This document shows, piece by piece, positions 56,830 to 64,000 of a stretch of 64,000 nucleotides of DNA (the stretch's first letter is position 1; the number at the start of each line of letters is the position of its first letter). A program made the translations under genes and the position numbers. Below the pieces are notes generated by a model that saw only the letters and a program-made list of their open reading frames with translations, made no database searches and was not told where the DNA came from. The DNA is taken from contig CAZRJG010000002.1 in the NCBI GenBank assembly GCA_964600365.1, positions 41,373 through 105,372 of the forward strand. Reading direction: 5' to 3'. This DNA is from GCA-020352575 sp964600365. GTDB taxonomy: Bacteria > Actinomycetota > Acidimicrobiia > Spongiisociales > JAENVV01.

Positions 56830-57509
56830 GGCTCGTCATCATCCGCCACGCCGAACCTGCGTGGGCACCCGGAGGTCGCGCGACGACGGTGCCCGACCTT
56901 TCCGACCTCGGCCGCCGGCAGGCCAGGCGCCTCCCCGACCATCCCCTCATCGGGGACCGCATCACCGACCTTTGGGTCTCCCCGATGCCACGGGCACAGC
57001 AGACCGCCGTACCGGTCGCTGCCCACCTGGGACTGGATCCGACCACGCACGACTTCCTCGCCGAGATCGGAAGCCCGCCCGAATGGGAGGGGCAACCCCA
57101 GGAGTACATCGACCAGGTGTTCCGCGACCTCATCGGCCGGCCGCTCGACGGGTGGTGGGAGGGATTCCCCGGCGGCGAGTCATTCCGCGACTTCCATCGC
57201 CGTGTCCATGACGGGTTCGAGCACGCCCTCGGGGGGATCGGCGTCCGCCGCTCGTCACTCCATCCCGAGCTGTGGGAGGAGGAACTCCCCGACCGCACGA
57301 TCTGCATCGTGGCCCACCAAGGGACGAACGCCCTGCTCCTCGGACTCCTCCTCGACCTCGAGGTGGTGCCGTGGGAGTGGGAGCGGTTCGCTTGCGCCCA
57401 CGCGTCGGTCTCCCTCGTCTCGACCGCCCAGGTCGGGCGGGCTCGGGCATTCAGCCTGCGGGCCTTCAGTGATGTGCGACACCTCCCGGTGGGGATGATC
57501 ACGCGCTGA
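56826..57509 (+). CDS. Histidine phosphatase family protein
   Basis: A 227-residue protein of the phosphoglycerate-mutase-like branch. The phosphoacceptor motif is LVIIRHAEPAW, the second Arg region is LWVSPMPRAQQTA, and the second catalytic His is in CIVAHQGTNALLLG. The ~50-residue insertion in the middle (PPEWEGQPQEYIDQVFRDLIGRPLDGWWEGFPGGESF) is typical of broad-specificity phosphatases. The substrate is unknown. It overlaps the PAS-GGDEF gene by ATGA and is followed by a terminator. Confidence 0.88.
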   Translation: MRLVIIRHAEPAWAPGGRATTVPDLSDLGRRQARRLPDHPLIGDRITDLWVSPMPRAQQTAVPVAAHLGLDPTTHDFLAEIGSPPEWEGQPQEYIDQVFRDLIGRPLDGWWEGFPGGESFRDFHRRVHDGFEHALGGIGVRRSSLHPELWEEELPDRTICIVAHQGTNALLLGLLLDLEVVPWEWERFACAHASVSLVSTAQVGRARAFSLRAFSDVRHLPVGMITR

Positions 57510-57517
57510 TCGCGCAG

Positions 57518-57551
57518 GAGCCCCGAGAGACGCTTCCGCCTGTCGGGGCTC
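57518..57551 (+). terminator. Terminator of the nfo-phosphatase gene run
   Basis: GAGCCCCGA (57518-57526) and TCGGGGCTC (57543-57551) form a 9-bp stem with a 16-base loop, 8 bases after the phosphatase stop. The remaining ~185 bases up to pyrE show no gene. Confidence 0.6.
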
Positions 57552-57738
57552 CACCGGCCTCGGTATCCGGTCATGCGCTGCTCCGTCGTGGTCTGGCTCG
57601 CGCCTACGTTTCCGGGAGGCAGACATCCATCTTCGCGCAGAGAGTGGTTGCGGTGCCACCCCCTCTTTCGCGCAGATTTCGCGATCTTCGACACGCCCCG
57701 TCAGGGCGAACCCTTCCGGCCCGTTTACCCTCTGCCCG

Positions 57739-58290
57739 ATGCCCGATCCCCGCACGGCGCTCCTCGCACACCTCACCGAGCACGCCCTCCGCACCGACGG
57801 TCCGTTCACCCTGCGGTCAGGCGCCATTGCCGACTGGTACATGGACGCCCGCCAGACCACGTTCGACGGCGAGGGAGCACGACTCGTTGGCGAGGCAGTG
57901 GCCTCCGTCCTCGACGATCGCGTGGTCGCTGTCGGCGGACTCACCATGGGAGCCGACCCGATCGCCGTCGCCACGGCGATCGCTGCCAGCGCATCGGGGC
58001 GGGACCTCACTGCGTTCTCGATCCGCAAGGAGGCCAAGGACCACGGCATGGGAGGGCGACTCGTCGGGCCCGCCCGTCGCGGGGATGCGGTGTGCCTGCT
58101 GGAGGACACGACGACCACAGGGGGCGCGTTCTTCGAGGCGTACGAGGCCGCGCAGGACGCAGGACTCGAGGTCATCCAGGCGATCTGCCTGTTCGACCGC
58201 TCCGGCGACATCGTGACCGACCGCATGGCAGAGGCAGGGATCCCCTATCGCGCCCTCGTGGTCCCCGAAGACCTCGGGGTGTCATTGTGA
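57739..58290 (+). CDS. pyrE: Orotate phosphoribosyltransferase
   Basis: A 183-residue PRTase of pyrimidine synthesis (orotate + PRPP to OMP). Seen are FTLRSGAIADWYMDARQTTFD, VAVGGLTMGADPIAVA, SIRKEAKDHGMGGRLVGPA and the PRPP loop VCLLEDTTTTGGAFFEAYEAA. TACCCT (57726-57731) ends 7 bases before the ATG, so the mRNA is predicted leaderless. It overlaps the next gene by GTGA. Length is typical for the short bacterial form. Confidence 0.93.
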   Translation: MPDPRTALLAHLTEHALRTDGPFTLRSGAIADWYMDARQTTFDGEGARLVGEAVASVLDDRVVAVGGLTMGADPIAVATAIAASASGRDLTAFSIRKEAKDHGMGGRLVGPARRGDAVCLLEDTTTTGGAFFEAYEAAQDAGLEVIQAICLFDRSGDIVTDRMAEAGIPYRALVVPEDLGVSL

Positions 58291-59156
58291 GGGCTCTTCG
58301 CCTCGTCGTCCGACGTTCGATCTTTCGCGTCTGGCTCCTCGGCGTCCTCGGCCTCCCCCTCATCTTCATCGCGGTGGACTACGTGTGGGGAACCTTCGGG
58401 TTCCTCGATCTGCTCGGTTCGTGGGCGTACGGCGCGAAGGACGTCGAGGCATTCGAACCCCGCGACGACGTGCTGGTGGCGATCCTCGGGTCGCTCGGGA
58501 TCGCCTGCACCGGCTTCACCCTCAAAGAGGTCATCGCGCCCCGCCGACTCCTCGTCGCCGACGACGACGGGGTGCACATCCCCCTCCGGGGTCCCCTCCG
58601 CGGCACCGACGGGATCTCCTGGTACCAGGTGAAGGAACTGCGCGCCGAGGACGACGCGCTCCTCATCGAGGTCCAGTCCCGGGGCGACCTCCCCGAGGAC
58701 CCCTGGGGCGCCCGATGGATCGATGACCACACCCTCCGCCTCGACAGCACGTGGTGGGACCGATCGCCCGAGTCCGTACTCGGCAGGGTGCAAGCGCTCG
58801 GCTTCCGCCCGCTCCTCGCCCCTGCGGCCCTCGTCGACGACCCGCTCCGCGCCGCCATCGACGAGGCCCATGCGGCGGGGGTCCAGCTGGGGGCGGGAGA
58901 TGACGAGCTCCCGCCAGCGCCCCTTCCCGAAGTCCCCGCTCCCACGGCGGGCACCCCCCCACCGATCGAGATCCTCGACCTGCCAGCCGCGGCACCCGCA
59001 TCAAGCCCCGAGGTGGCAGAGCCCACCTCGCCGCCCGCTCCCATCGAGTTCCCGATCGCCGACGGCGCCGAGGTCGAACCTGGGCCGGCTCCGGACCCCG
59101 ACCGGGAACTCGATCGGGTGCTCGACCAGCTCCTCGACACCGACGAGGACGAGTAG
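58287..59156 (+). CDS. Hypothetical membrane protein with Pro/Ala-rich tail
   Basis: A 289-residue protein. Two helices lie near the N-terminus (FRVWLLGVLGLPLIFIAVDYVWG and DVLVAILGSLGIACTGFTL); a PH-like beta-rich cytoplasmic segment follows (RRLLVADDDGVHIPLRGPLRGTDGISWYQVKELRAEDDALLIEV), and the last ~90 residues are low-complexity Pro, Ala and Glu. No family is recognised. GTG 58287 overlaps the pyrE stop; the stop TAG is followed at once by the rnhA GTG. Confidence 0.7.
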   Translation: MRALRLVVRRSIFRVWLLGVLGLPLIFIAVDYVWGTFGFLDLLGSWAYGAKDVEAFEPRDDVLVAILGSLGIACTGFTLKEVIAPRRLLVADDDGVHIPLRGPLRGTDGISWYQVKELRAEDDALLIEVQSRGDLPEDPWGARWIDDHTLRLDSTWWDRSPESVLGRVQALGFRPLLAPAALVDDPLRAAIDEAHAAGVQLGAGDDELPPAPLPEVPAPTAGTPPPIEILDLPAAAPASSPEVAEPTSPPAPIEFPIADGAEVEPGPAPDPDRELDRVLDQLLDTDEDE

Positions 59157-59741
59157 GTGCCCGCATTCACGTGTGCCGACTGCGGTACCCCGTTCGAGCT
59201 CCCCCAACACATCCTCGACCGGTACCCCGGGTGGACACCCTCGAAGTGCCGGGACTGCAGGAACACGAATGGCCGGTCATCGGCCAAGGCCAACCGCGTC
59301 GACCACACCACCCCCTCCGGCGACGCCGTGTACACCGACGGAGGGTGCGAACCCAACCCGGGACCCGGCGGTTGGGCTGCAGTCTGGGTACGCGACGACG
59401 AGGTGGTGGAGGAGCGGTCGGGCCACGACCCGGACACCACCAACAACCGGATGGAACTCCGGGCCCTCATCGAGGCCGTCCGGATGCTCCCCGAGGGCAC
59501 CACCGCAACGATCCTCTCCGACTCCAACCTCGCGGTCCAGACCATCAACCAATGGGCCAAAGGATGGAAGGCGCGCGGATGGAAGCGCAAGACAGGCCCC
59601 GTGCAGAACCTCGACCTCGTCAAGGAGCTCTACGAGTTGTTCGAGGAACGGCCCGAACTCCACCTCGAGTGGATCAAGGCCCACGTCGGCCACAAGTGGA
59701 ACGAACGGGCCGATGAACTGACCCGGGCCTGGAAGGGCTGA
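59157..59741 (+). CDS. rnhA: Ribonuclease HI with N-terminal zinc ribbon
   Basis: A 194-residue protein. Residues 1-45 contain CADC and CRDC separated by about 23 residues, a rubredoxin-like zinc ribbon (FTCADCGTPFEL, PSKCRDCRNTNG). The RNase HI domain follows with all carboxylates: YTDGGCEPNPGPGGWAAV (Asp), NNRMELRALIEAV (Glu), ILSDSNLAVQTI (Asp) and KWNERADELTRAW (Asp), and the basic handle WAKGWKARGWKRK. It removes RNA from RNA-DNA hybrids. The ribbon replaces the hybrid-binding domain found in some RNases H and may aid substrate binding. The GTG abuts the previous stop. Confidence 0.9.
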   Translation: MPAFTCADCGTPFELPQHILDRYPGWTPSKCRDCRNTNGRSSAKANRVDHTTPSGDAVYTDGGCEPNPGPGGWAAVWVRDDEVVEERSGHDPDTTNNRMELRALIEAVRMLPEGTTATILSDSNLAVQTINQWAKGWKARGWKRKTGPVQNLDLVKELYELFEERPELHLEWIKAHVGHKWNERADELTRAWKG

Positions 59742-59745
59742 GCGC

Positions 59746-60519
59746 CTACTTCCCGAACCTGCGTTTCCGGATGCCGAAGTCGCGCAGGGTCCGGAGGTAG
59801 TCCACCCGCCGGAAGGCCGGCCAGTAGACATCCACGAAGGCGAACTCCGCATAGGCCGACTGCCAGAGCAGGAACCCGCTCAACCGTGACTCACCCGAGG
59901 TGCGGATGAGGAGGTCGGCGTCGGGGATGTCGGCCGAGTACATGTGCCCGGCGAGGCTCGAAACGGTGATGTGCTCGGCGAGTTCCTGAGGCGGGACGCC
60001 GCTGTCGACGAGGTCCTGCACCAGGGAGCGAGCAGCGTCGGCGATCTCCTCCCGACCCCCATACGAGAGGGCGATGTTGAGCGTCGCTGTCCCGTCCGGC
60101 CGAGCCTCCGACAGCCCCTTCGCCGCAAGTGCGAGGTGCCCCGGGAGGAGGTCCAGCCGTCCGATGGCGCGAAGCCGCAGGTCGAAGCGATCCGCCAGCG
60201 CCGGCAGTCGGTCGAACAGGTCGATGAGCACGTCGAAGTAGGGGTCCAACTCCTCACGGGGCCGCTCGAGGTTCTGCGGAGAGAGCACCCACGCGGTGAT
60301 GGCCGGGATACGGGGGTATTGGGCCCACTCGAGGAACTCCTCGAAGCGCCTCATTCCACGGGCGTACGACTGCTGGTAGTCGGCGAGGCCCTCGGCCCGG
60401 GCGAAGCGCCGATGCCCGTCGAGGATGACCCCGATGTGCTGGGGCAGGTTGCCGCCTTCGATCTCTTTGAGGAGTCGACGCTCATACAACGAGTACAGGA
60501 GGCCCTGACCAGCGCTCAT
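59746..60519 (-). CDS. uppS: Cis-prenyltransferase (undecaprenyl/short-chain Z-prenyl diphosphate synthase)
   Basis: A 257-residue cis-prenyltransferase. It closely follows the mycobacterial short-chain form: N-terminal LLYSLYERRL, WVLSPQNLERP, LNIALSYGGREEIADAARSL and LLIRTSGESRLSGFLLWQSAYAEFAFVDVYWPAF. The first conserved motif, usually DGNxRWA, reads VILDGHRRFARAEG, so the Asn is His and the Trp is Phe, while the catalytic Asp and the Arg are kept. The product could be Z,E-farnesyl or longer polyprenyl diphosphate for cell-wall carrier lipid. TAGGCT on the complement (60526-60531) lies 6 bases before the ATG. Confidence 0.88.
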   Translation of the reverse strand: MSAGQGLLYSLYERRLLKEIEGGNLPQHIGVILDGHRRFARAEGLADYQQSYARGMRRFEEFLEWAQYPRIPAITAWVLSPQNLERPREELDPYFDVLIDLFDRLPALADRFDLRLRAIGRLDLLPGHLALAAKGLSEARPDGTATLNIALSYGGREEIADAARSLVQDLVDSGVPPQELAEHITVSSLAGHMYSADIPDADLLIRTSGESRLSGFLLWQSAYAEFAFVDVYWPAFRRVDYLRTLRDFGIRKRRFGK

Positions 60520-60576
60520 GGAGAGAGCCTATCCCCGGGGGACGTATCGACGGGTCACGACCGATACCCTTCGGCC

Positions 60577-61527
60577 ATGCAACAAGGCAGCACACGGGCG
60601 ATCATCGCCGCGCTCTTCGCGAACGCGGGGATCGCGGTCGCCAAGTTCGTCGCATGGTTCTTCACGAACTCCTCCTCGATGCTCGCTGAGTCCATCCACT
60701 CGGTTGCCGACACCTCCAACCAGGCCCTCCTGTTGTTCGGTGGCCGGGCCGCACGCCGAGCGGCCGATGAGACCCATCCGTTCGGGTACGGGAGGGAGCG
60801 GTACTTCTGGTCGTTCGTGGTCGCCCTCGTCCTGTTCAGCCTCGGCGGCCTGTTCGCCATCTACGAGGGCATCGAGAAGCTCCGCCACCCCCATGAGGTC
60901 GAGAACATGGGATGGGCGATCGCCGTGTTGATCCTCGGGCTCGGGTTGGAGGGCTACTCGTTTCGCACGGCGGTGAGGGAGTCTCGCCCGTTGAAGGGGT
61001 CGAGCACGTGGTGGCAGTTCATCCGCCACGCCCGCACGCCCGAGTTGCCGGTCGTCCTCCTCGAGGACCTCGGTGCACTCACCGGCCTGCTCCTCGCCCT
61101 GGTCGGCGTCATGGTGAGCACGATCACCGGCAACCCCAACTGGGACGCCTACGGGACGCTCGCGATCGGCGTGCTGCTCGTGGTCATCGCCCTCATCCTC
61201 GTCGTCGAGATGAAGAGCCTCCTCATCGGCGAGGGCGCTCGGCCTCCCGTCGTCGCCGGGATTCGGAGGGCCCTCGAGGAGTCGGACGGCGTGGTCCGGG
61301 TGATCCACATGCGCACCCAGCACATCGGGGCCGACGAGATCCTCGTCGGGGCGAAGGTCCAGCTCGACCCGAGCCTCGGGGGACCCGACGTCGTGCGGAC
61401 CATCAATGCCGCGGAGGCGAGGGTGCGGGAGGCGACCCCGATGACGGTCCGTATCTACATCGAACCCGACATCCATGACCCCACGCGGGGCGACGAGGAC
61501 GATGACCGACGTGACCCCACCCATTGA
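60577..61527 (+). CDS. Cation diffusion facilitator family transporter
   Basis: A 316-residue CDF protein. Helix 1-2 has ANAGIAVAKFVAWFFTNSSSMLAESIHSVADTSNQALLL, with the transport-site pattern (AES.HSVAD) and the HPFGYGRERYFWSFVVALVLF motif of the SLC30A9/ZT-like subgroup. A C-terminal cytoplasmic ferredoxin-like domain follows (VRVIHMRTQHIGADEILVGAKVQL). Zn2+ is the most common substrate; Mn2+, Fe2+ or Co2+ are possible. TACCCT (60565-60570) ends 6 bases before the ATG. It overlaps the VOC gene by 26 bases. Confidence 0.9.
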   Translation: MQQGSTRAIIAALFANAGIAVAKFVAWFFTNSSSMLAESIHSVADTSNQALLLFGGRAARRAADETHPFGYGRERYFWSFVVALVLFSLGGLFAIYEGIEKLRHPHEVENMGWAIAVLILGLGLEGYSFRTAVRESRPLKGSSTWWQFIRHARTPELPVVLLEDLGALTGLLLALVGVMVSTITGNPNWDAYGTLAIGVLLVVIALILVVEMKSLLIGEGARPPVVAGIRRALEESDGVVRVIHMRTQHIGADEILVGAKVQLDPSLGGPDVVRTINAAEARVREATPMTVRIYIEPDIHDPTRGDEDDDRRDPTH

Positions 61528-61888
61528 CGCGCACATCACCTTCCTGAAGGTCGCCGACCTCGAGGCGAGCTCAGCCTTCTACGGCGACGGGCTCCGCCTC
61601 ACGATGGTCCTCGACCAGGGCGGGTGCCGGATCTTCGCACTCACCGACTCGGCGTTCCTCGGGGTGTGCGAACGACCCGGCGAGGCGGCCTCGAATGTCA
61701 TGGTGACCTTCGTGAGCGAGGACGTCATCGGCTGGCACGAGCGGTTCGTCGCCGCCGGCGCAGCGGTCGACGGACCGCCACGGGACAACGCGGACTACCG
61801 CATCTTCCACTTCTTCGCCACCGATCCCGACGGGCACACCCTCGAGGTGCAGCGCTTCTGGGACGCCGACTGGAACGCCCCGGCGTAG
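61502..61888 (+). CDS. VOC-family (glyoxalase/bleomycin-resistance-like) protein
   Basis: A 128-residue vicinal-oxygen-chelate-fold protein with two beta-alpha-beta-beta-beta modules: ITFLKVADLEASSAFYGDGLRLTMVLDQGGCRIFAL and VTFVSEDVIGWHERFVAAGAAVDGPP ... RIFHFFATDPDGHTLEVQRFW. The DPDGHTLEVQRF ending is typical. Metal use and substrate are unknown. ATG 61502 is chosen as the start of the domain; an in-frame ATG at 61475 is further inside the CDF gene. It is the second gene of that operon. Confidence 0.8.
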   Translation: MTDVTPPIDAHITFLKVADLEASSAFYGDGLRLTMVLDQGGCRIFALTDSAFLGVCERPGEAASNVMVTFVSEDVIGWHERFVAAGAAVDGPPRDNADYRIFHFFATDPDGHTLEVQRFWDADWNAPA

Positions 61889-61906
61889 GGCGCCGGAGAG
61901 GATCCA

Positions 61907-61963
61907 TCACCCCCCTCCCGTCCGCTGCGCTCACGGGTCCCGTCCTCCCTGGAGGGGGGACCT
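61907..61963 (+). repeat. Dispersed intergenic hairpin repeat, copy B
   Basis: Bases 61907-61944 match 47476-47513 at 37 of 38 positions, followed by a hairpin (GGTCCCGTCCTCC / GGAGGGGGGACC-type). It lies between convergent VOC and pepP genes and might work as a terminator there. Confidence 0.7.
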
Positions 61964-61986
61964 GCTTGACGCCGCCGAGGCTCGGC

Positions 61987-63432
61987 TCAGACCGCCGTCG
62001 TGTAGCGGGGGGCCTCGGCGCAGATCGCCTCGATCTCGTCCATCCCAACGGGGACCCCGCGGGTGAGGTTATCGTTCCCCACGTCGGTCACGAGGATGTC
62101 GTCCTCGAGGCGCACGCCGATGCCGAGGAACTCCTCGGGGATCTCCAGCGAGATCGTCTCGACACCCTCCTTCTCCTTGGCCTCGAGTTCCTTGGCCTTC
62201 GCAGTGCCGAGGAGGATGCGGCGCTCGAGCTGCTCGACGGGGTCGTACTCGAAGAGTTCGAACTCCACGGTGGTCCGGTCGGGACGCACGTAGATCCCCG
62301 GCTCCACGGTGAAGGCCATCCCCGCCTCGAGGGGGAGCGGCCGACCATCGACCCGGTAGCCGCCGGCGTCGTGCACGTCCATGCCGAGCCAGTGCCCGGT
62401 GCCGTGCATGAAGAACTCCTTGTAGTGGTGCATCGAGAGCGCGTCCTCGACCCCTGTGGGCAAGAGGCCGAGGTCGACGAGGCCCTCCGTGAGCACCCGG
62501 CAGCAGAGGTCGTGGGTCACGGCCATCGACCCTCCGGGCACACTCGCCTCGATCCCCGCTTCGAGGGCGGCGAGCACCACCTCGTACACCGCCCGTTGGG
62601 GCCCGGTGAACGTGCCGTTCACGGGAAAGGTGCGGGTGATGTCGCTCGAGAAGTACCCGTGCTCGGCCGCCGCGTCGATGAGGAGGAGGTCGCCGTCCTC
62701 CATGCGGCGGTCGTTCTCCACGTAGTGGAGGATGCACGCATTCGCTCCGGATGCGACGATCGACGGATAGCCGTTGCGCATCGAGCCGTGCTGGCGGAAC
62801 ACGAACTCCATCGCCGACTGCACCTGGTACTCGTACTGCCCGGGGGCGGCGAATCGCATGGCCTCGAGGTGGCCTTCGACGCTGATGTCGCAGGCCGTGC
62901 GGAGGGAGCCGATCTCGTCGTCGAGCTTGCGCAGTCGCATCTCGTCGAGGATCGGGGTGGGGTCGACGACTGCGGTGGGGGTCGTCCGCCCGTACCGCTC
63001 GGCCAGCGAGCGCATCGCCCCGAGCGCCGCGTCGACGCTGGCATCCACCGAACTCCCCCGCCGGTAGTGGAGCACCTGGCGGCCCACGAGGCGCTGGCGG
63101 AGTTCGGAGCCGAACTCGTCGATCGGGTGCGCGGCCCGGGCCGCGAACCGCTCCTTCGCGCCCTCCACCCCGGCGCGGTACCCGTTCCAGGTCTCCATCT
63201 CGCGATCACGCGGGCGGACGAAGAGCACGTAGGGCTCCGTGGCGTGGCGCGGGTCGATCACCGCGACGGCGTCGGGCTCGTGGAATCCAGTGAGGAAGAA
63301 AAAGGCACTGTCCTGGCGGAACTCGTGGTGGACGTCGTCGTTCCGAACGGTCTCGGTGGCGGCGGCGATGACGGCAATGCCGTCACCAATGGCGTCGGCG
63401 AACTGGGCACGGCGGGTGGCGAAGCGATCCAT
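61987..63432 (-). CDS. pepP: Xaa-Pro aminopeptidase (M24B)
   Basis: A 481-residue aminopeptidase P. The N-terminal non-catalytic domain has FRQDSAFFFLTGFHEPDAVAVI. The pita-bread domain carries the metal ligands: SIVASGANACILHYV (His), LLIDAAAEHGYFSSDITRTFP (two Asp), MHGTGHWLGMDVHDAG (His), AFTVEPGIYV (Glu) and GVRLEDDILVT (Glu). It removes N-terminal residues before proline. TACCCT on the complement (63439-63444) lies 6 bases before the ATG. A second M24 gene lies upstream on the same strand, separated by a terminator. Confidence 0.93.
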   Translation of the reverse strand: MDRFATRRAQFADAIGDGIAVIAAATETVRNDDVHHEFRQDSAFFFLTGFHEPDAVAVIDPRHATEPYVLFVRPRDREMETWNGYRAGVEGAKERFAARAAHPIDEFGSELRQRLVGRQVLHYRRGSSVDASVDAALGAMRSLAERYGRTTPTAVVDPTPILDEMRLRKLDDEIGSLRTACDISVEGHLEAMRFAAPGQYEYQVQSAMEFVFRQHGSMRNGYPSIVASGANACILHYVENDRRMEDGDLLLIDAAAEHGYFSSDITRTFPVNGTFTGPQRAVYEVVLAALEAGIEASVPGGSMAVTHDLCCRVLTEGLVDLGLLPTGVEDALSMHHYKEFFMHGTGHWLGMDVHDAGGYRVDGRPLPLEAGMAFTVEPGIYVRPDRTTVEFELFEYDPVEQLERRILLGTAKAKELEAKEKEGVETISLEIPEEFLGIGVRLEDDILVTDVGNDNLTRGVPVGMDEIEAICAEAPRYTTAV

Positions 63433-63473
63433 GCCGACAGGGTATGCCTGCCCGAGCCGATGGGCAGCCGCAA

Positions 63474-63506
63474 TGCAGACGGGCCGCCCTGGGCGGCCCG
63501 TCTGCA
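63474..63506 (-). terminator. 15-bp terminator hairpin between the two M24 genes
   Basis: TGCAGACGGGCCGCC (63474-63488) and GGCGGCCCGTCTGCA (63492-63506) are perfect complements with loop CTG. It lies 31 bases after the stop of the upstream M24 gene on the minus strand, so pepP is transcribed from its own promoter. Confidence 0.75.
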
Positions 63507-63536
63507 GGTGTCTTCCGGAGGGGAAGGGCGGTGGGA

Positions 63537-64000
63537 TCAGTACTCGTTGGCGACCATGAGCTCTTCACAGGGAAAGAGCGTCGTGACCAGGGGTCCGTCC
63601 TTGGTGACGACCATCATCTCCTCGATGCGGGCTGCCGAACGGCCGTCACCCGCAGGAGCGTACGTCTCGAGGGCGAAGTACATGCCCTCCTCGATCTCGA
63701 CGGGGTCGTCGAAGGAGTTGAGACGGGAGATGATCGGCCGCTCATGGAGACCGATGCCCACGCCGTGGCCGAACTGGAGACCGAACGCATCCATCTCGTC
63801 CACGAACCCGAACTCCTCGGCCTTCGGCCACACCGCGGCGATCTGGTCGGTCGTGTTGCCGGGACGCACGAGGTCGATGGCCGCGTCCATCCACTCCCGG
63901 GCCTGCTTGAAGGCATCCCGGTGCGCCTGCGTCGCCCGCCCGACCACGAAGGTGCGGTAGTAGCAGGTGCGGTACCCGTTGAAGGCGTGGATGATGTCGA
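63537..64000 (-). CDS. M24-family peptidase, C-terminal part (runs off the window)
   Basis: The frame is open to the window edge at 64000; about 154 C-terminal residues are visible. They form the second half of a pita-bread fold: GYRTCYYRTFVVG, then helix RDAFKQAREWMDAAIDLVRPG, the His motif LQFGHGVGIGLHERPII, the Glu motif IEEGMYFALETYAP and the final metal Glu in AARIEEMMVV. It resembles Xaa-Pro dipeptidases or creatinase-like members more than PepP, but the N-terminal half needed to decide is outside the window. Confidence 0.85.
   Translation of the reverse strand, partial: DIIHAFNGYRTCYYRTFVVGRATQAHRDAFKQAREWMDAAIDLVRPGNTTDQIAAVWPKAEEFGFVDEMDAFGLQFGHGVGIGLHERPIISRLNSFDDPVEIEEGMYFALETYAPAGDGRSAARIEEMMVVTKDGPLVTTLFPCEELMVANEY

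Noticed and set aside
57552..57738. Minus-strand small protein starting at 57694
   Set aside because: The frame begins with a basic stretch but continues into antisense of the phosphatase gene without a domain, promoter or ribosome-binding site.
1..64000. CRISPR array
   Set aside because: No series of regularly spaced direct repeats was found; the only tandem repeats are the 11-mers at the element ends and very short CAGT-type repeats near 18028-18056.

Overview
The window is high-GC, densely packed bacterial chromosome. Nearly every gene is separated from the next by only a few bases or overlaps it by 1-8 bases (ATGA, GTGA or TGATG joints). A WhiB-type regulator, a SARP/BTAD regulator, an LprG-like lipoprotein next to a P55-like MFS pump, an F420-type luciferase-like oxidoreductase, an AURKAIP1/bS22-type micro-ribosomal protein and a mycobacterial-type short cis-prenyltransferase all point to Actinomycetota. 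A deep lineage such as Acidimicrobiia is possible, but the class is inference. A strong stylistic trait is leaderless transcription: more than twenty start codons lie 6-8 bases after a TANNNT -10 hexamer, while ribosomal-protein and a few other genes use Shine-Dalgarno leaders.

Layout. 1-5.2 kb: truncated secreted coiled-coil protein, MBL hydrolase and FxsA on the minus strand, diverging from selA-selB (selenocysteine synthesis and insertion), then a WhiB regulator. 5.4-7.9 kb: DUF4242 protein, a SARP/TPR regulator and an unknown protein. 8.0-10.16 kb: a small decayed integrative element in a tRNA-Pro(CGG) gene, flanked by 45-bp tRNA 3'-end repeats and internal 23-bp arm-type repeats. It carries a toxin-antitoxin pair, an ABC-2 permease fragment and a 5'-truncated tyrosine integrase. 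10.2-18 kb: CNNM/CorC transporter-like protein, single-domain response regulator, purF-purM, an Lnt-like protein with the catalytic Cys replaced by Ser, an inositol-monophosphatase family protein and a DUF695-like protein. 18-25.7 kb: amidohydrolase, a zinc uptake locus (znuB-znuA diverging from zur-znuC over a Fur/Zur box), nitroreductase, MsrB, Asp/Glu racemase, a small zinc-finger protein and a GNAT enzyme. 25.8-29.7 kb: csoR-copZ-copA copper operon and an MFS permease.

29.7-41 kb: membrane proteins, DUF3352 protein, lprG-p55 operon, bS22, phosphohexomutase, LLM oxidoreductase, homoserine kinase, PhzF family protein, phytoene-dehydrogenase-like flavoprotein and a peroxiredoxin. 41-47.1 kb: a decayed tRNA-Gly copy, a NarL-type two-component pair and a four-gene operon ending in a dihaem cytochrome c. 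47.2-50.6 kb: tRNA-Gly(CCC), a dispersed hairpin repeat, a gene broken by TAA, DoxX, glutamine amidotransferase, nucleoside phosphorylase and dcd, then a noncoding stretch with a sigma-28-like promoter and a strong terminator. 50.6-53.5 kb: the conserved rpsF-ssb-rpsR-rplI-dnaB cluster. 53.7-64 kb: nfo-azlC-azlD-DUF192-PAS/GGDEF-phosphatase run, pyrE-membrane protein-rnhA, uppS-like prenyltransferase, CDF transporter, VOC protein and two M24 peptidases, the last cut by the window end.

Functional threads: metal homeostasis (Zn uptake, Cu efflux, CDF, CNNM), envelope maintenance (LprG/P55, Lnt-like, cis-prenyltransferase, cell-wall-type coiled coil), nucleotide synthesis and clean-up (purF, purM, pyrE, dcd), and selenoprotein synthesis without a recognisable selenoprotein in the window.
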